From NCBI RefSeq assembly GCF_031877795.1, contig NC_133940.1, positions 11,533,985-11,597,984 on the forward strand: a DNA stretch of 64,000 nt. The letters are read 5' to 3'. Below, piece after piece: positions 27,601 through 40,189 of the stretch. Each line of letters begins with the position of its first letter. The stretch's first letter is position 1. The DNA comes from Strix aluco. Taxonomy: Eukaryota; Chordata; Aves; Strigiformes; Strigidae. The position numbers were made by a program, and so were the translations under genes. The notes under the pieces were generated by a model. The model searched no databases and was not told the DNA's origin. It saw only the letters and a program-made list of their open reading frames with translations.

Positions 27601-29849
27601 AAAAACTAGTTAGATGAAGTCACTAGAAAAAGTCAACAAGCTAAGTAAAAGCAGTGTATTGCATACAGTATCTTCCCTATAAAGCACAATGCAGCTGGTG
27701 AGACTTGCTCATACAGTGAGCATTCCTGCCAAGCTTCCACAATTATCTCTAATTAAGAAACATTTCTTTTTAAATTAAAATATTCCCATGGTCACATTAT
27801 TCACCTTTTTTAGTTTGCTCTGTACACAAAAAAGCTGTTGGACTGGAAACATCCATCATTTACTTAAACAAAAAAACCCACAAGGTGTGCGTTAAAATGA
27901 GATAACACATGCCCCACTGGCCTCCAATGATCCAATAAAAGGACTATCTTACAATACCACACTCTTGGAAATGTCTTATTGTGATAACGAAATGGCACCA
28001 AAGTTCCTTTTGTTATAGAAAAGCTATGTTCGTTCACATACCATGAGTATTTTTATGTGATTTCAAGCAAAAATATCCCACCTTCCTGTTTATTCAGAGG
28101 CACAGCAGAGAAACACCCACGGAATTGTTTAATATATTAACTGTGTAATGTAATAATATGGGATAGCTATAAAATGCATTTTTTATTTATATGTTGATGG
28201 ACATCACAACATTGTAGTGGCCTAGAAAGGGGTTCATTGCTCTGTGACTTGCCACTAAAATTCTGGACAGAATGCTACCACTCTTTCTGTATTAATAATA
28301 CTTGATAATACTGTGGAAGGGAGAAACTAAAACACTATGTATTTATAGGTCCATAATTATTATTTTTTTCCTAGATCTTATCTTTCTACTGTTACTACTG
28401 AATTCTTTCTACTGGACAGTTATCAACATTAGCAATACTAAATTTTCTTATTGTGTGTAGTACTCTGTAATTAATACTTACAGACAACCAAAATATGTTT
28501 GCTGTCTGGACAATCATAACTAAGAAACTTGGAAAGCAATGAATCTCTGCAAGACAGGAAGAAGTGGTGACATTTATGATCCCACATATTTCCAGCCATA
28601 CATCAGAGCACATATCAAGGGCACTTGTCTGTACAGCAATGTTGGAACCAGCTGTTAAAGTCTTGACTCCTTCCATTGCTTCTAGCAGAAGGGGACTATA
28701 TAAAAGCAGCAGCAGAAGCAAAATGCCTATCACACTGTTCTCTCCTTTTCCTTTCTTCCCTGGCAGGTGGCTAAAACTGAGAGACTAATGTTCTAGTCCA
28801 GTTCTGTCACCACTGCCATAGATTGCTTCTTAAATCTTTGTTTCAGCTTCACAATGAAGTGTGAAAAAATAATTTTTCAGTTTTGTAAAATGTTTTTCTC
28901 CCAGTGAAATCCTAGAAATGAAAGTGCTTAAATTGCCTACACTTCTCCCTAGGCAGTAAAATTTTTTTAAGTACTTTGGAGACTCAACAAAGGCCATCTT
29001 CAGCTTCTGCCCTTCAAAAAGGAAAAAGGCTGAGAAGAAAATCAGAAAAATAGGTCAGAAGAAAAAAATATTTCTGAATCCATTCCAGTGTTATATTTGA
29101 AACTGAAGTAAGAAATGGTGAACAATGGCCAGGAATTTTCTTTATTAAGTTTTTTTTTTACCCATCACTGTCTTTATATCTGACATAGATAGTCGTTAGG
29201 AATAATGTTAGTTCTTTATTTTAACTCTGAATATTAAGATAATGGAAGAAATTGGCTAGTCAGTTGTGAAATATTATAGCAATAAAAGTCTTTGGTGGAA
29301 GATGAATCTTCTTCAAAATAGTATGAGGGTGTCAATAAATGAAGAATAATGTGAAGATCACTTGTATTTATTGAGACTGCAGCATTTATCAGAGTCATCA
29401 ACATTTAATTGGAGTTAATATACTTGCTAGCTTTTTATTTCTACCATACAAGTTTGTTCAGATATTTAGGGATAAAGTGCTAGACTCACTAGATTTTATT
29501 TTAACTCTTTTTGGCTTTTATCATCCATCTTCAAATAAATGTGTATTTGGATTACACTTGTAGCGTTCCTTTGGTGGGACAGCTGAGCTACTTTGTAAAT
29601 GCATTAGCAATTCCCCTGGTGGGCCTGCATGTTAACAAAATCTCTCTTATGTCTTAGAAGTAATACAAGTAAAAAACTAGGAATTTTGGAATTTGAAGTC
29701 AGTAAAAATCTACATACATTTATGGACCTTTGCTTTATGTTTATGAAAGAATTATATGATTACCATATTAGCTTGAGATCTGATTCCATTCACGGAGTCT
29801 TTCATCCAGGCATGAATCTGCGGGTTGTTTGAATTTGGGAATAAATGTA
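24691..29849. other. AT-rich non-coding DNA, no gene recognised
   Basis: Open frames are short and unrelated to anything I know. The two longest (122 codons at 26573-26941 plus, 153 codons at 26713-27174 minus) overlap each other on opposite strands, which argues against either being real. No mobile element boundaries are visible. Confidence 0.55.
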
Positions 29850-30560
29850 AATATCTCGGCTATCCCAAGCACTGCACTTGCTGATGTCTCAGGACCTGAG
29901 ACAGAAAGGAGAAGAGAGCGGAGACATCAGGATCTGAAACCATCTCGCAGATCAGGCCCCCTTCTATTTCAGGGGATTAAAGAGCTACTAGAAAAACAGG
30001 AATTCACACACTTGGCATTTGTCGGCATTTACCTTATAACATCCTACTCGGCTGATGCTGTAGGTTACAGCTATATCCAGTGGGCAGCAGACACCCGCTC
30101 ACCCTCTTTTACTTAAGGGTCTCAGGAGTTACTCACTCAAGAGCACTTCTAGCAGCCCCAGGCCACTTCTGCTTGTTCCCTGCAGCTGACATTACACGAT
30201 GTGACAAGGACACATCCAGCTGTGTGGGGGACAAGGGACTGAGGCAAGCAGGCCCTCCCAGGAAACCTGGGAAGAGTACTCTGTGACTGCTCTGGCTGTG
30301 GCAGCTACCCTCTTCCTCTGGCTACTTGTGTGAGCTGGAGTAGGGAGGAGGGGTGTCACCTGGGTAGAGGTGGTGTAGTCGCAGGTGCAGAGCAAAGCCA
30401 GGGCTGTTGGGAGGAGTAAGACTTCAGAGTGGCACAGCAGGACTGCCCTCTGCGTGCCCAGCAAGCCACGAGCAGCTCGGCAGGAGATCCAGCCATGCCA
30501 AGCCTAGCATGGCCAATCTGTGTGGTCCACAGCTGGCAGGGCACAGTTGCCAGTGTAAAC
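29850..30560. other. GC-richer stretch of unknown nature
   Basis: About 700 bp with clearly higher G+C and many overlapping open frames on both strands, the usual by-product of GC-richness. The longest is 140 codons (30356-30778, minus), with no recognised domain. It is not CpG-dense enough by eye to call a CpG island. It could be an unrecognised old repeat, a conserved element or a diverged exon; the sequence alone does not decide. Confidence 0.4.
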
Positions 30561-33349
30561 CAAATAGATGAACAAAGTATTTGTGAAAAGAAATTACAGA
30601 AAGATGACTCAGTGATTGCGTTTTCTGGAATCTGCAGACCAATTGGGACACTTACATTATTGATTTTTTTCAATGACAGATTCCTTTTCAGAATGCAAGG
30701 AGAGCAATCAGGCATTAATGCATGCATGCAGATTTCATGAGGCTCCCTAACCAGCTGCTCATGAAATAGTAACGTCATTTTTGAATAAGGGAAACGGTGA
30801 ATCTAGTGGTCATTTTAACTGCTGTCAAATTGCTTGACAAAAGGTACCTACATGATACAATGTAGGATGACTTCTTACTGCAGTTCATATTTCAAGCCTG
30901 AATTTGTAGTAGTTGGGACACAATTCCTAAAAAATCCTGAAATGCCCTGTAAGCTGTAAATTCCTACTACACTGTAAACAGGATCTGTTGTTTACAGCTG
31001 TTTAGATCCACTAAATATTTGTGGATTTGCTTCCTCAGCTATAGCAGGAACTTACTGGTCATAACTCCCTGCCTTGTTCAATAACTTCCAGTAATTATCA
31101 TGAAGAAAATGCAATAAATTTATGTAATAGACTGCCCCTTTGCTATAATATACAATGAGAAGCAATCAATGCTCCTTACAATAAGGAGAAGAAATACAAC
31201 TGTGTTTTATTTTATAGCTTTGGTAATGCAGCTTTGGAAACCACCAGAGGGAGTGCAGTGAAACTCCAGTGGTCAAATTCCAGCCCCATAAAACATCGCC
31301 GAGGGCTGACATTTTACAAAGTAGCAGCACAACACTGGGTTGCGTACTTCTTAGTAGTCTATTTTATTTGTTCACCCATCCAGCAAATACAACATCCCCA
31401 TGAATTGCTGCTCTTATTTCATATGCTTAGAAACAGGGAAGCTATATGAATCTCATAAATAATCCTCAAACTTAACCTTTGTCAAAATAATTACAAAAAA
31501 GATGATGTAGGAAGAGGGTAGCAAAATATCTACTTTTGCAGTTACCAACAATAATCTTGGAAAACAAGCTAACTATATTTAATCATGGTTTTAATATATA
31601 GTTTTACTATAACTTAAATCAAGGGGCATTTCTGAGACCATCCTAGTTAAAATATAATTACACGCTACATATCTTGGAAAGTAAATGAAAGCCTTTTCCT
31701 GGTGATTTGTTATACATTTCTTTTTTGCCTCTGGCTAAGTGAAGGCCAGGCCTCTGAAGAGTTTCAAGTATAATGCACAGTGAATATAAAACAGTCCATT
31801 AATTGGGATAATAGGTCCTAGCATGTAATTGCATTGCTAAGGTACTATGGATAGCTGCTGAGTGAAATGGTATTTATTCAAGGTTGTTAGTCACCCGTGG
31901 ATAACTTTATTTGTCCACTGATGCTTAAATAAATGCATCATCCATCAGTAAGAATACTTATGAAAAAATTTATAGCAAAAATCATTATCATGTCTCAAAT
32001 TATAAAAGGAAACAGTATATAAAAATTGCTGAACAGTGGTACAATAAAGCCATGCCATGCTGCAGTTTGCTTGTTTTTTTGCCAGTGGATGGTAAAATAT
32101 GGTTGAAAAATCATGGCTGAATGGCAAGTTTACATGCTTACAATATTTACCCTTGCCACAGATTACACTAGCTGTCTTTAAAAAAAATAATGGTTTTTCC
32201 TAATAATTAATTCTGAAAGTGTTGTAGAAATTAACATTGTCTAAATAGGAGACATAATTCACTAATGCATGCAGCACCAACTGCAAAAAAACCCCCAACA
32301 CTGTGTTTAAGCCACATACATGAGTAAGGCAGCATGTTTTGTTCGTGTTATCATTTTGTTGTTATTTTGCAATGATCGCTAATCCCCGAGAAAATAGTGA
32401 AAAACAAATCATGCATATACACAATAGTGAGACACAAGTATTGCTTAATTGTGGACAATCTTAAATAAAGCTTAAATAAGACAGAAAAGACCTACAAAGA
32501 ATTCGCGTTGATACTGCCAACAGCTCAGCTCAAAACACCTTTGTATCTCATGTAGGTAAAGAAATTATTAGTAAGGATCTGATTTTCAGATATAGTACAG
32601 CCACATCCTCTTTTATCTTCAGTTACATATGCAAACACTCATTATTTTGACAATCGTACCCTCAAGATCTTATCTCGTCATACGTTCCTTCTGAATAGAA
32701 CTGGATAATATCTAATATACAAGGGGTATAGGCTTCCAAACAAGGTTTAAAAGAAAATACATACGTTATTTGAAATAATGATGCTTGTAGCTGCAGAAAA
32801 TGTCTTATTATTCATATTTATAATTTCTAAGTAATTTCCAGCATAGTTTCACTGGGATCATGATGCTTTGTCTGTTGGGTCCACAAGTATATCCCTTTTG
32901 AAAGGGCCACTGCCAGCTTTTTAGATAGATATAAAGAGAAAACAACTTCTTTTGAGTTCAGAAGGGTAGTGTAAACCTTCTTTGCCATTCACAGCAATAA
33001 ATCAGGGGTCAGCTTCGGCCATGTTTGGTCTCCACACCTCCCAGTGACTGCAGGGCCACCGGCCGCCTCCCCGCCTGCATGGGAGGCTGGACCAGCACCT
33101 CAGTCAAAGCCATCCTGTTTGTCAAGTGTCTGAACCTGCCAGATTCATCCATCCCATGGGGTAGAAAGGCCAGCAAATGGAATAGTTTGATGAGAAAGAA
33201 GCTCATTTTAAAAACGGTGCAAAGAGTGGTCACATAACAGTCACTCCTGCCTTCCTAATAGACACATCAAATTTCACAGGAGGCAGAGGAAATTCCGCCC
33301 AACTCACCAAAGGGGTTGTTACATCTAAATATAAAGCTGATCAGTGAAG
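30561..33349. other. AT-rich non-coding DNA; small GC-rich patch at 33005-33200
   Basis: No gene is recognised. A 200-bp patch at 33005-33200 is GC-rich (GGCCACCGGCCGCCTCCCCG and neighbours) and stands out from its surroundings. It carries overlapping 70- to 74-codon frames on both strands with no known domain. Confidence 0.5.
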
Positions 33350-33404
33350 CCTGATCCTGCAAACACATATGCATGCTATTAACTTTAGATATGCAAGGTG
33401 TTGC
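33350..33404. repeat. Fragment of an ancient palindromic amniote repeat (MITE-like)
   Basis: CCTGATCCTGCAAACACATA followed by TGCATGCTATTAACTTTAG resembles the end of an old palindromic repeat of amniotes that carries 'gatcctgcaaacact', 'catgtg' and 'taacttta' words. Only one arm is visible. I do not name a family. Confidence 0.4.
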
Positions 33405-33949
33405 AGCAATCTTAGTGAGGTAACTCATGCGTTAAATTAACCACATATATATTATGGAGATTAGAATACAGCAGCAATGTCTTTTCCTTGAGATTCACTT
33501 TTGAGGACTTCTGAAAAGTGTCAAGTTTTGAAATACCAAACAGCATGATAGGATTGAACATTAAGCAGAAAAAAACCCTCCAGTCTTCTCCCAAAGACCC
33601 TCTGCCCTCAAAGCAGGATTTACAGCTTTTCCTCTGAGTTCTACAGGAGCCCTCAACCTCTCTGCATATTACTTTAATTCCACCTCGCTAGAGCATATAT
33701 TCTCAGATTTATCAACTTCACTGAATGTTCTTCTTTGTTGTATTTTAGTCCCTGATATTTCTATGTTTACAAGTTATATGACCAAAATAGGGAAATTTGG
33801 CCTAATGGTTATTCTGTATGAACTGGTTTATAAAATAAGTTCAATTTCATATTAAAAGTCCATTTGGACACGTTAGCCTTTATGCTGCTACACAACGAAG
33901 TAAGCATTTAACGTGGAATCCGTCAATAAGCATGCATTGAACACTTCTG

Positions 33950-34930
33950 CCTGACTATTACCTAATTCAATATCTAGTTCAACTACACTTAACTTGTATA
34001 ATACTCCAACCAGGAGCATCACTTAACACTTAGATCTACTGCATTTAATTTTCACCCCCGGTCTGTTCATTCAATTTATCAAAACTTATACTGTAAAGCA
34101 GCTACAATCATCTGCCATTTAAACAATCTCTTTAATTTAGTACCACCTGAAATACTTACTGACTTACATGTTTTAAGCTAAATCAATAATTAAAATATTA
34201 AAGAGAATGATCCCAACAAAGAAAGCAAGAGGATTCTACTTTTCAGCAATCCCCCAAAGCGTACTCTCCATGCCCTTCTATTCTGGTTACTTATCAGTAT
34301 TAAAAAAATCTTAAGCATCCACTCCATATTCAGACACATTATACAAAAATCTGTTGCATGAAACTCTGGTAAAAAGAAAATGCTTTATCAAAATGGAGAA
34401 ATACTGAATCTTGCATTTTCTCTTCTTCCATTCACTTGTAAAGTAATCTTATTTGCTTAACATGGTTCACCTTTCAGAAATCCTTGCTTACTCATGCCCT
34501 TTAAGTTATAAAGTTCTGAGGTGTTTTTTTTGGGGAACCGTGAATTAGTATTCTCTGCTAACATACTGAAAATATTACACTTAACAGGACTCTAATTTTC
34601 AACCTTTCATGTAGGCTTTCGTTTTAAGAACAGTATCTAAATTCACGGTTTTCAGTCTCCTGGAGACTTTCGTATCAAATACGCATTAAAAAATCATAGC
34701 AGCATCAACAGTTTATTTTCTCCATCGCGTATGAAGCATATGCATCATCTATTCCTACACTTCACCTAATTTTCGTTTGCCTTAACATTTGCTTACTAGC
34801 ACTTCTTCAAATATTTGACTTAATACTTTTCTACATTAGCAATGTTTCACAAAACATTAAAAAAACTAAAAAAACCTCCCAGCAGCTCCCCTCATGACCT
34901 GAGAGCATGATAAAAAGAACATTTATTAAC
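33950..34930 (-). mobile_element. Very old CR1-type LINE relic (ORF2 reverse-transcriptase region), antisense
   Basis: A series of short matches occurs in the order of an antisense CR1 ORF2: TTCATTCAATTTATCAAAAC, TAATTTAGTACCACCTGAAA, AATATTAAAGAGAATGATCC, AGAGGATTCTACTTTTCAGC, GCTTTATCAAAATGGAG, TTTGCTTAACATGGTTCACC, CAGAAATCCTTGCTTACTCA and ACTCTAATTTTC. Each is weak alone; the ordered series over nearly 1 kb is what supports the call. No open frame survives. It is far more diverged than the CR1 at 50 kb and looks like the type shared among amniotes. Confidence 0.5.
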
Positions 34931-35259
34931 ACAACTGTCATTATTAAAATTTGTGATAGTCTCTTCAGTGTGACATATTCCTCTGTCTTACATAGGCTGG
35001 ACCAGATTAGATGTAGCCCTGACCTGCATTCCTGCCTGGAAATAAGGGGAAGAACTGAGAACACCTGTAGCAATTTTTTCCAGGCTATCAGGGTACTCTT
35101 CCATCATCCAAAAAATTCTGCTGAAGGACTTCCGACACTTCCATTTTGCATTCATTTATGCCAGTTTTTAAGCACTTATCCAAGTATCAGCAATATCCTC
35201 CTCTCCTTCCTTGTGCTTAACCCTTGGTTTTATTTATAAAGATGGATTGTGTGCTTCCA
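34931..35259. other. Non-coding spacer between two old CR1 relics
   Basis: A 110-codon frame (34907-35239, plus) and an 80-codon frame on the other strand overlap here, without a recognisable domain. This is probably diverged repeat or neutral sequence. Confidence 0.4.
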
Positions 35260-35540
35260 TCTTCATTTTACTAGGCTAAACAAGTAGGTCCTACTATATA
35301 ACACACTTTAATTTCTTCTCATATGATAGATTCACTGTTCACTTAATCATCATAATTGCACTTCTTTCCATCTGTTCTCATTTAAATTCATTTTTCTTGA
35401 ACAAGGATGACCAGATTGTACCTACTATTCTAAATAAGATTAATGCCTCTAGTGACTCTCATTCTTCACTATTTCTTTTAGAAATACTTCACATGATCTT
35501 AATGGACTGCATTTGCCTTTTTTTTTTTTTTTTTCTTCTC
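35260..35540 (-). mobile_element. Very old CR1-type LINE relic (3' region), antisense
   Basis: TTCTTCTCATATGATAGATT, ATCATCATAATTGCACTTCT, TTCCATCTGTTCTCATTTAA, ATGACCAGATTGTACCTACT, TATTCTAAATAAGATTAATG and TCTTCACTATTTCTTTTAG follow the order of the C-terminal part of an antisense old CR1. It ends at a T-rich tract (35518-35534). Because it corresponds to the element's 3' side but lies on the wrong side of the 33950-34930 relic, it is probably a second copy. Confidence 0.5.
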
Positions 35541-38462
35541 CACAGATACATGAGAACTGAATTACCAGAGTAATTCAGTACCATTTACAACTGAAAATCT
35601 CCCAACATTTTAATATCAAATTCTACTCATAAAAATTGTTACTTATGGATTCTGAACTCAGTATGAGATGTCCTTTGATATAATCATATATCAGTGTTAC
35701 ACACACTTTATAACATTTGACAAAACTTATCTCCTTTCAGAATTTATTTTACTTTTGAAAGCATGAAGTCTGAAATCCATCATGGAAGTAAGAGAAAAAG
35801 TGGCCTTCATAGCAGAATTTGGGATCATTCTGTCCCTTGCTCCCCAACTTTCATTAATTCTCTCACTTTTGTCCCAATATCCTGCAGCAATACTGTCAGA
35901 AGACTAAAGATAAGCAATAAGGCTGTTACTGCTACATGCACTCAGAGAAATTTAATCAAGTCAGAGACCAAGTCAAAGGTAGCTAAATATCCTTTTTTCT
36001 CACCTTTATTAGTAATTTTTTTCAAACTAATTAGTAACACAACCAGTACTATCAACTTCATAGTGAGAAGAACAAATGAAGAGCTGTCATCAGATAACGG
36101 TTGATATTTATCAATGAACAACTTATTTATTAGAAGTTTTGGGCAAAAATATTTGTTGAAAACCCAAGCCCAGATGTAAGGCCTTAAAATGGTGGAATTC
36201 TAAAAGAAAAATATACATACATTCACTCTGGTGAGCCAGGTACATTTTAGCAATGAAGTAAAACATTTGTTCCAAGCTCCTCTGAGTAAATTCAGTTTTT
36301 AAAGGAATCTTCAAAAGTGAATCCACATCATAAAAAAAGAATCATTCTCGCTATAGAATATTATACCCATATCCCAGCACTTTTAATTATTTGCCATGTT
36401 TATACTAAGAAAATATTAGAAGATCACAAATGCATTTCAGGTCCTATTGTATGAAACTGTTAGTCCATTATGTTTCACTCCCTCTGAAGAATTTCCTATT
36501 CAGCCTGAGATGTATCAAGAAAAAATGAAAATGATAGGGTTGTAAAAGAATACAAGTGTACTGTTGTGTAGTACCATTAACTTTCTCAACTTGGCTATTT
36601 CTGGAATGGAATAACAAAGCAATTAATATTATTTTTTCTCTCTTTTTACTGCAATGAAGAACATACTGAATACACATTACTAAAACCTACTGGATTGTTT
36701 CATATTATAAGAAAGCCTTATCACAAAATAATTAAGAGTATCTAATCAAAATATATCACTCAGAAATCATGCATAGCTTCTATCCTAGCAAAGTCTGGCT
36801 CACACCTCTAGGACTGCACGATCTCCTGGCTGTTCTGTAATTTACATAAACACAAAACACATAAAACTGTTCCAAGTACTTTTCCAAATACACATCTGAA
36901 CACCTGACATCAGTAATCACGAAAGTAGAAAAGGCTAAAGTACGAGTCAGTGATATGTTCAATCAGGAAGAGAATTTTCATTCATTTGCATATAATTTTA
37001 ACATCTAATGTTCTACAACAGAGTTCACCTTTTGATAGTGTAAAATCAATTCATTTTTTTTTGAAACCTGACAAGGAAATAACTCAAAGTAAACCTTTTT
37101 CTATAGCATTTTATTAAGAAATGCAGTTCTAGAATTCAAATATATGATATTGCTCCCCATCCCTCAATTTTCACGTTTGTTAATTTTGGCAGTTTTCCAT
37201 ATCCACACAGAAAAAACAAGTAGCCCTGAATTTCTAGGTTCCCTACGAGACATTAAAATTCAGCTAAAGACTGCAATAAAAGCTAATCTTATACCTTAGA
37301 ATAACATCTTAAAGATATTGCCTTTTCTACCTCTATCCTGCTCCAACTTTCATATTACAGTTTTTTAAGTATAAAGAGAATAATTCAAGTTAGAATTCCC
37401 TAGCATCAAGTTTACATCCAGCTATTAGCCAAGAAAAGCACTTGCATAACACACTTATCAAGATTCAAAAGTACCTGTTTCTAAGTGTAAAAACCACAAC
37501 TTTATGAGGCTTCTCAAGCTGAAATTTGCTTCACCCATATGAAGAATCAAGATCAGCTTCTGCTTCCTCTGCTGCTAACTGGAGGCAGCAAGATAGTTGA
37601 GGTATGAAAAACATGGAACTGCTTCTCCTGGAACACATATAGATAAATGTAAAGGAACCTCAGTTGACTTTGCTCAGGCACTTCTCATCACTTAATGTTG
37701 ATTTGCCATCATTCAGCACAGCTGATCTCTTCAGGAAGTCAGCAGTGTCTCTTCCACAGAACACTGCTCCAAGTACAAAGTAATATTTGTGAGCTTGGGA
37801 TTTACTTGTATCATGTAGTGACACTTTTTTTGTGAGAGTTTGTTGAATGCACAAGCAATAATGAATTTATATTGTTTGGGTAGGTGTGAAATAGTAAGAG
37901 GCAGGATCTCTGGTTTCAAACAAAATTTCTTCTATTTGACAAGACAGGAACATAATTTCTCTGAAAAATACCCCTAGTGTATGGAACCATTTTAGTTTAA
38001 TGAATCCATCACACATCAATAGAATTAGCATACGCATATCATCCTGTATACAAATCACTATCAAGTGACACATTACAGACTTCTAAACACATTTTTTAAC
38101 ATAATTTTACAGTTTCAGATGCATGCATACATGCATGAGGTACAATCCAGAACTCTGCACACAACACTGCCCCCCTCCCAATTGCAACATAGATGCAGTG
38201 GGTATGAACTGCCTTTGGGGACTAACGTTATCTCTGACTTTTTCTTGGCTGATGAGTAGAATACGAGAGGGCAGAACTGAAGTGCCTCTGACCAAGCCTG
38301 TGCCCACTGGTAGCTGACAGCTCCAAGAGGACTCTTTCAGCCAGAAAGTAAAATCTATACCCCACCTACCCCACCCCAAGGTTGTCCCAAAACCCCGAAG
38401 AATAAAAACATGACAAAGTTGGGAGGCTTGATCCAATAAAGACCTAAGCAGAAATCTCTCAA
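35541..38462. other. AT-rich non-coding DNA, no gene recognised
   Basis: Short open frames only (longest 113 codons at 35763-36104, plus, with no domain). No structured RNA, satellite or recent mobile element is seen. A small palindromic cluster of GCATGCATAC-type words lies at 38118-38138. Confidence 0.55.
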
Positions 38463-38598
38463 AATCACAGAATCATAGAATACCAGGTTGGAAGGGACCT
38501 CAAGGATCATCTGGTCCAACCTTTCTTGGCAAAACCATGGTCTAGACAAGATGGCCCAGCACCTGTCCAGCTGAATCTTAAAAGTGTCCAATGCTGGG
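38463..38598 (-). mobile_element. CR1 LINE 3'-end fragment
   Basis: AATCACAGAATCATAGAATA (tail), GGTTGGAAGGGACCTCAAGG, ATCATCTGGTCCAACC and then GGCCCAGCACCTGTCCAGCT and AATGCTGGGGA. It is the same CR1 subfamily as the plus-strand copy ending at 57503: the segments from CCAGCACCTGTCCAGCTG through the tail are near-complementary between the two. Confidence 0.85.
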
Positions 38599-39655
38599 GA
38601 AAAGGCAGGAAAAGAACTGAAATGAAAACGAATGTATCAGATAACAGAAATAACCTGTCCCTTAGATTAATTATTGACTTTGTAGGGGGGTGTTTATTAT
38701 TACTGATTTTAGTCTTTGATGCTGCAAAGATACCTAATTATAATAGCATCAAAAAATAGTAAAGAATGCATTATATTTCCCTTATCCTGCCTGGAGCAGA
38801 ATGAGAATGCCTATTTTAAACTGTGCAGGAGCCCGTAAAGAAATTAGTGGTAAACTTATTTTTAGTAGCAGTATTAGCAGTCACTGGAATGAATAATCTG
38901 TTTTCCTCTGGTTTTAACAGTTAACTAAAATTCATAAGCGTTCTAAAAATCAAACCCACAGTTTATTCAATTAAACTGTACACATAAAAAATATCCATCA
39001 GCTGTCGACAGCATGAATTTAAATTGGAAGCAGAATAAATGCAGTATTTCAGATGCTGGCAGGCAGTTCTTCGTACACATGAGGGCAAGCAGCACACTAA
39101 AAAGTATTTCAATTTTAGCTACTAGATTTGAGTGAAACCCAAGTAGCTGAGGGAATCCGTTACACACGGATAGGCCCATTGCAATTCAGGAGAAGTCAGT
39201 GACACATGTACTCCTGAATCACTAGGAGAGTAACTTTGATGAGGACAGATATCAGATATTCAGTTTCTGTATAGAAAACTGAAATAACGTATTGCCCTGT
39301 CTTTTGATACAAGGAGACAAAAGCACACGACAAGTTTTTGGTTTAAAAGAAGAAAAAAAGAAAAGACAAAAAATCTTGTTTTGTTTCTATGAATATTTGC
39401 ATCATATTAAAAAAAGGACATGAGAGCATGCCAAGTAAAAGTCTTGAAGTCAAACTCTGGAATGCAACTAGGAACTCTCACAAACTCAAAGGATATGGGT
39501 ATGTTTTTATAAGATTATCATAATTAGGTCTATGAGCCACACATGTGAGGTCCTTCCATCAAGTTACTGTCCCTCTTCCCAGGCCCTGATATTTTGCATG
39601 GCAATCTGAAACAGTGCTCCACAAACTCTCTTTGCTTGACAGGTGTAACAGCAGA
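38599..39655. other. Non-coding DNA flanking the provirus
   Basis: AT-rich sequence with no gene. It forms the left flank of the proviral insertion and ends in the target-site copy at 39656-39660. Confidence 0.6.
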
Positions 39656-39660
39656 GCTGC
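39656..39660 (+). repeat. Target-site duplication of the provirus, left copy (GCTGC)
   Basis: GCTGC lies directly before the TG that opens the 5' LTR and is repeated exactly at 45154-45158 after the CA of the 3' LTR. Five bp is within the 4-6 bp range of retroviral integrases. It shows one intact integration event with no later rearrangement. Confidence 0.92.
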
Positions 39661-39836
39661 TGTATCGGGTCTGGCTGAGCCAGAATTGGTTTTCCCCTGT
39701 AGCAGCCCTCATGGTGCTGTGTTTTATGCTGGGAGACATTTCCCCCCCCACAGTGGGACGGGGTGGGCAAGATCTTGGGAGGGGACACAACCAGGACAGC
39801 TGACCCGAACTGACCAAAGGCATATTCCATACCATA

Positions 39837-39843
39837 TGACGTC
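39837..39843 (+). promoter_or_regulatory. CRE/ATF-like site in U3 (TGACGTC)
   Basis: TGACGTC lies 8 bp upstream of the TATA box, a common activator position in retroviral U3 regions. The same site is in the 3' LTR at 44801-44807. Binding is inferred from the motif only. Confidence 0.5.
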
Positions 39844-39850
39844 TGCTCAG

Positions 39851-39856
39851 TATAAA
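39851..39856 (+). promoter_or_regulatory. LTR TATA box
   Basis: TATAAA in the context CAGTATAAAGCTGGG. It predicts transcription starting near 39880, which would be the start of R. The counterpart in the 3' LTR is at 44815-44820 and could drive transcription into the right flank. Confidence 0.8.
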
Positions 39857-39973
39857 GCTGGGAGAAAGGAGGAAGGGGGTGGGGTCACCCTTGGTCCTCC
39901 GAGGCAACCGCTACGCATATCAGAGCCCTGCTTCCTGAGAAGGCCCGACATCGCCTGTTAATGGGAAGTAGAG

Positions 39974-39979
39974 AATAAA
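39974..39979 (+). terminator. LTR poly(A) signal
   Basis: AATAAA lies 120 bp downstream of the TATA box, followed by a T-rich stretch and then GTTGTTTTACC and GGGTTGTTTTG, which are suitable G/T-rich downstream elements. The copy in the 3' LTR (44938-44943) would end the full-length RNA. Confidence 0.85.
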
Positions 39980-40189
39980 TCTGTTTTCTTTTTTTTGCTT
40001 CCGCGCGCGGACCTTTGCTTCGCTTTGCTTATATTAAAACTGCTGTTGTTTTACCCACAAGGGTTGTTTTGTTTTCCTATCTTATTTTCTTTCCCTTCTT
40101 TGCCCTATTGAGAAAAAAAGGGGAAGGGGGGGGAAGTGATAGAGCGACTTGGTGGGTACCTGGCATTTAGCCAAGGTCAAACCACCACA

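Larger units (their letters stand above)
39661..40189 (+). repeat. 5' LTR, 529 bp
   Basis: Opens with TGTATCGGG and closes with ACCACCACA, so the ends form a TGT...ACA inverted repeat. U3 holds a TGACGTC site and a TATA box. R starts some 25-30 bp after the TATA box, the poly(A) signal lies at 39974-39979, and a T/G-rich segment (40041-40076) follows it. U5 therefore starts near 39995-40005. A C8 run lies in U3. An A7 run and G-rich tract (40113-40135) lie in U5. The copy at 44625-45153 reads the same throughout. Confidence 0.97.

Noticed and set aside
39530..39907. 125-codon minus-strand frame, repeated in the 3' LTR at 44533-44871
   Set aside because: It lies antisense in U3/R of both LTRs and is present twice only because the LTR is present twice. 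There is no domain or promoter evidence.
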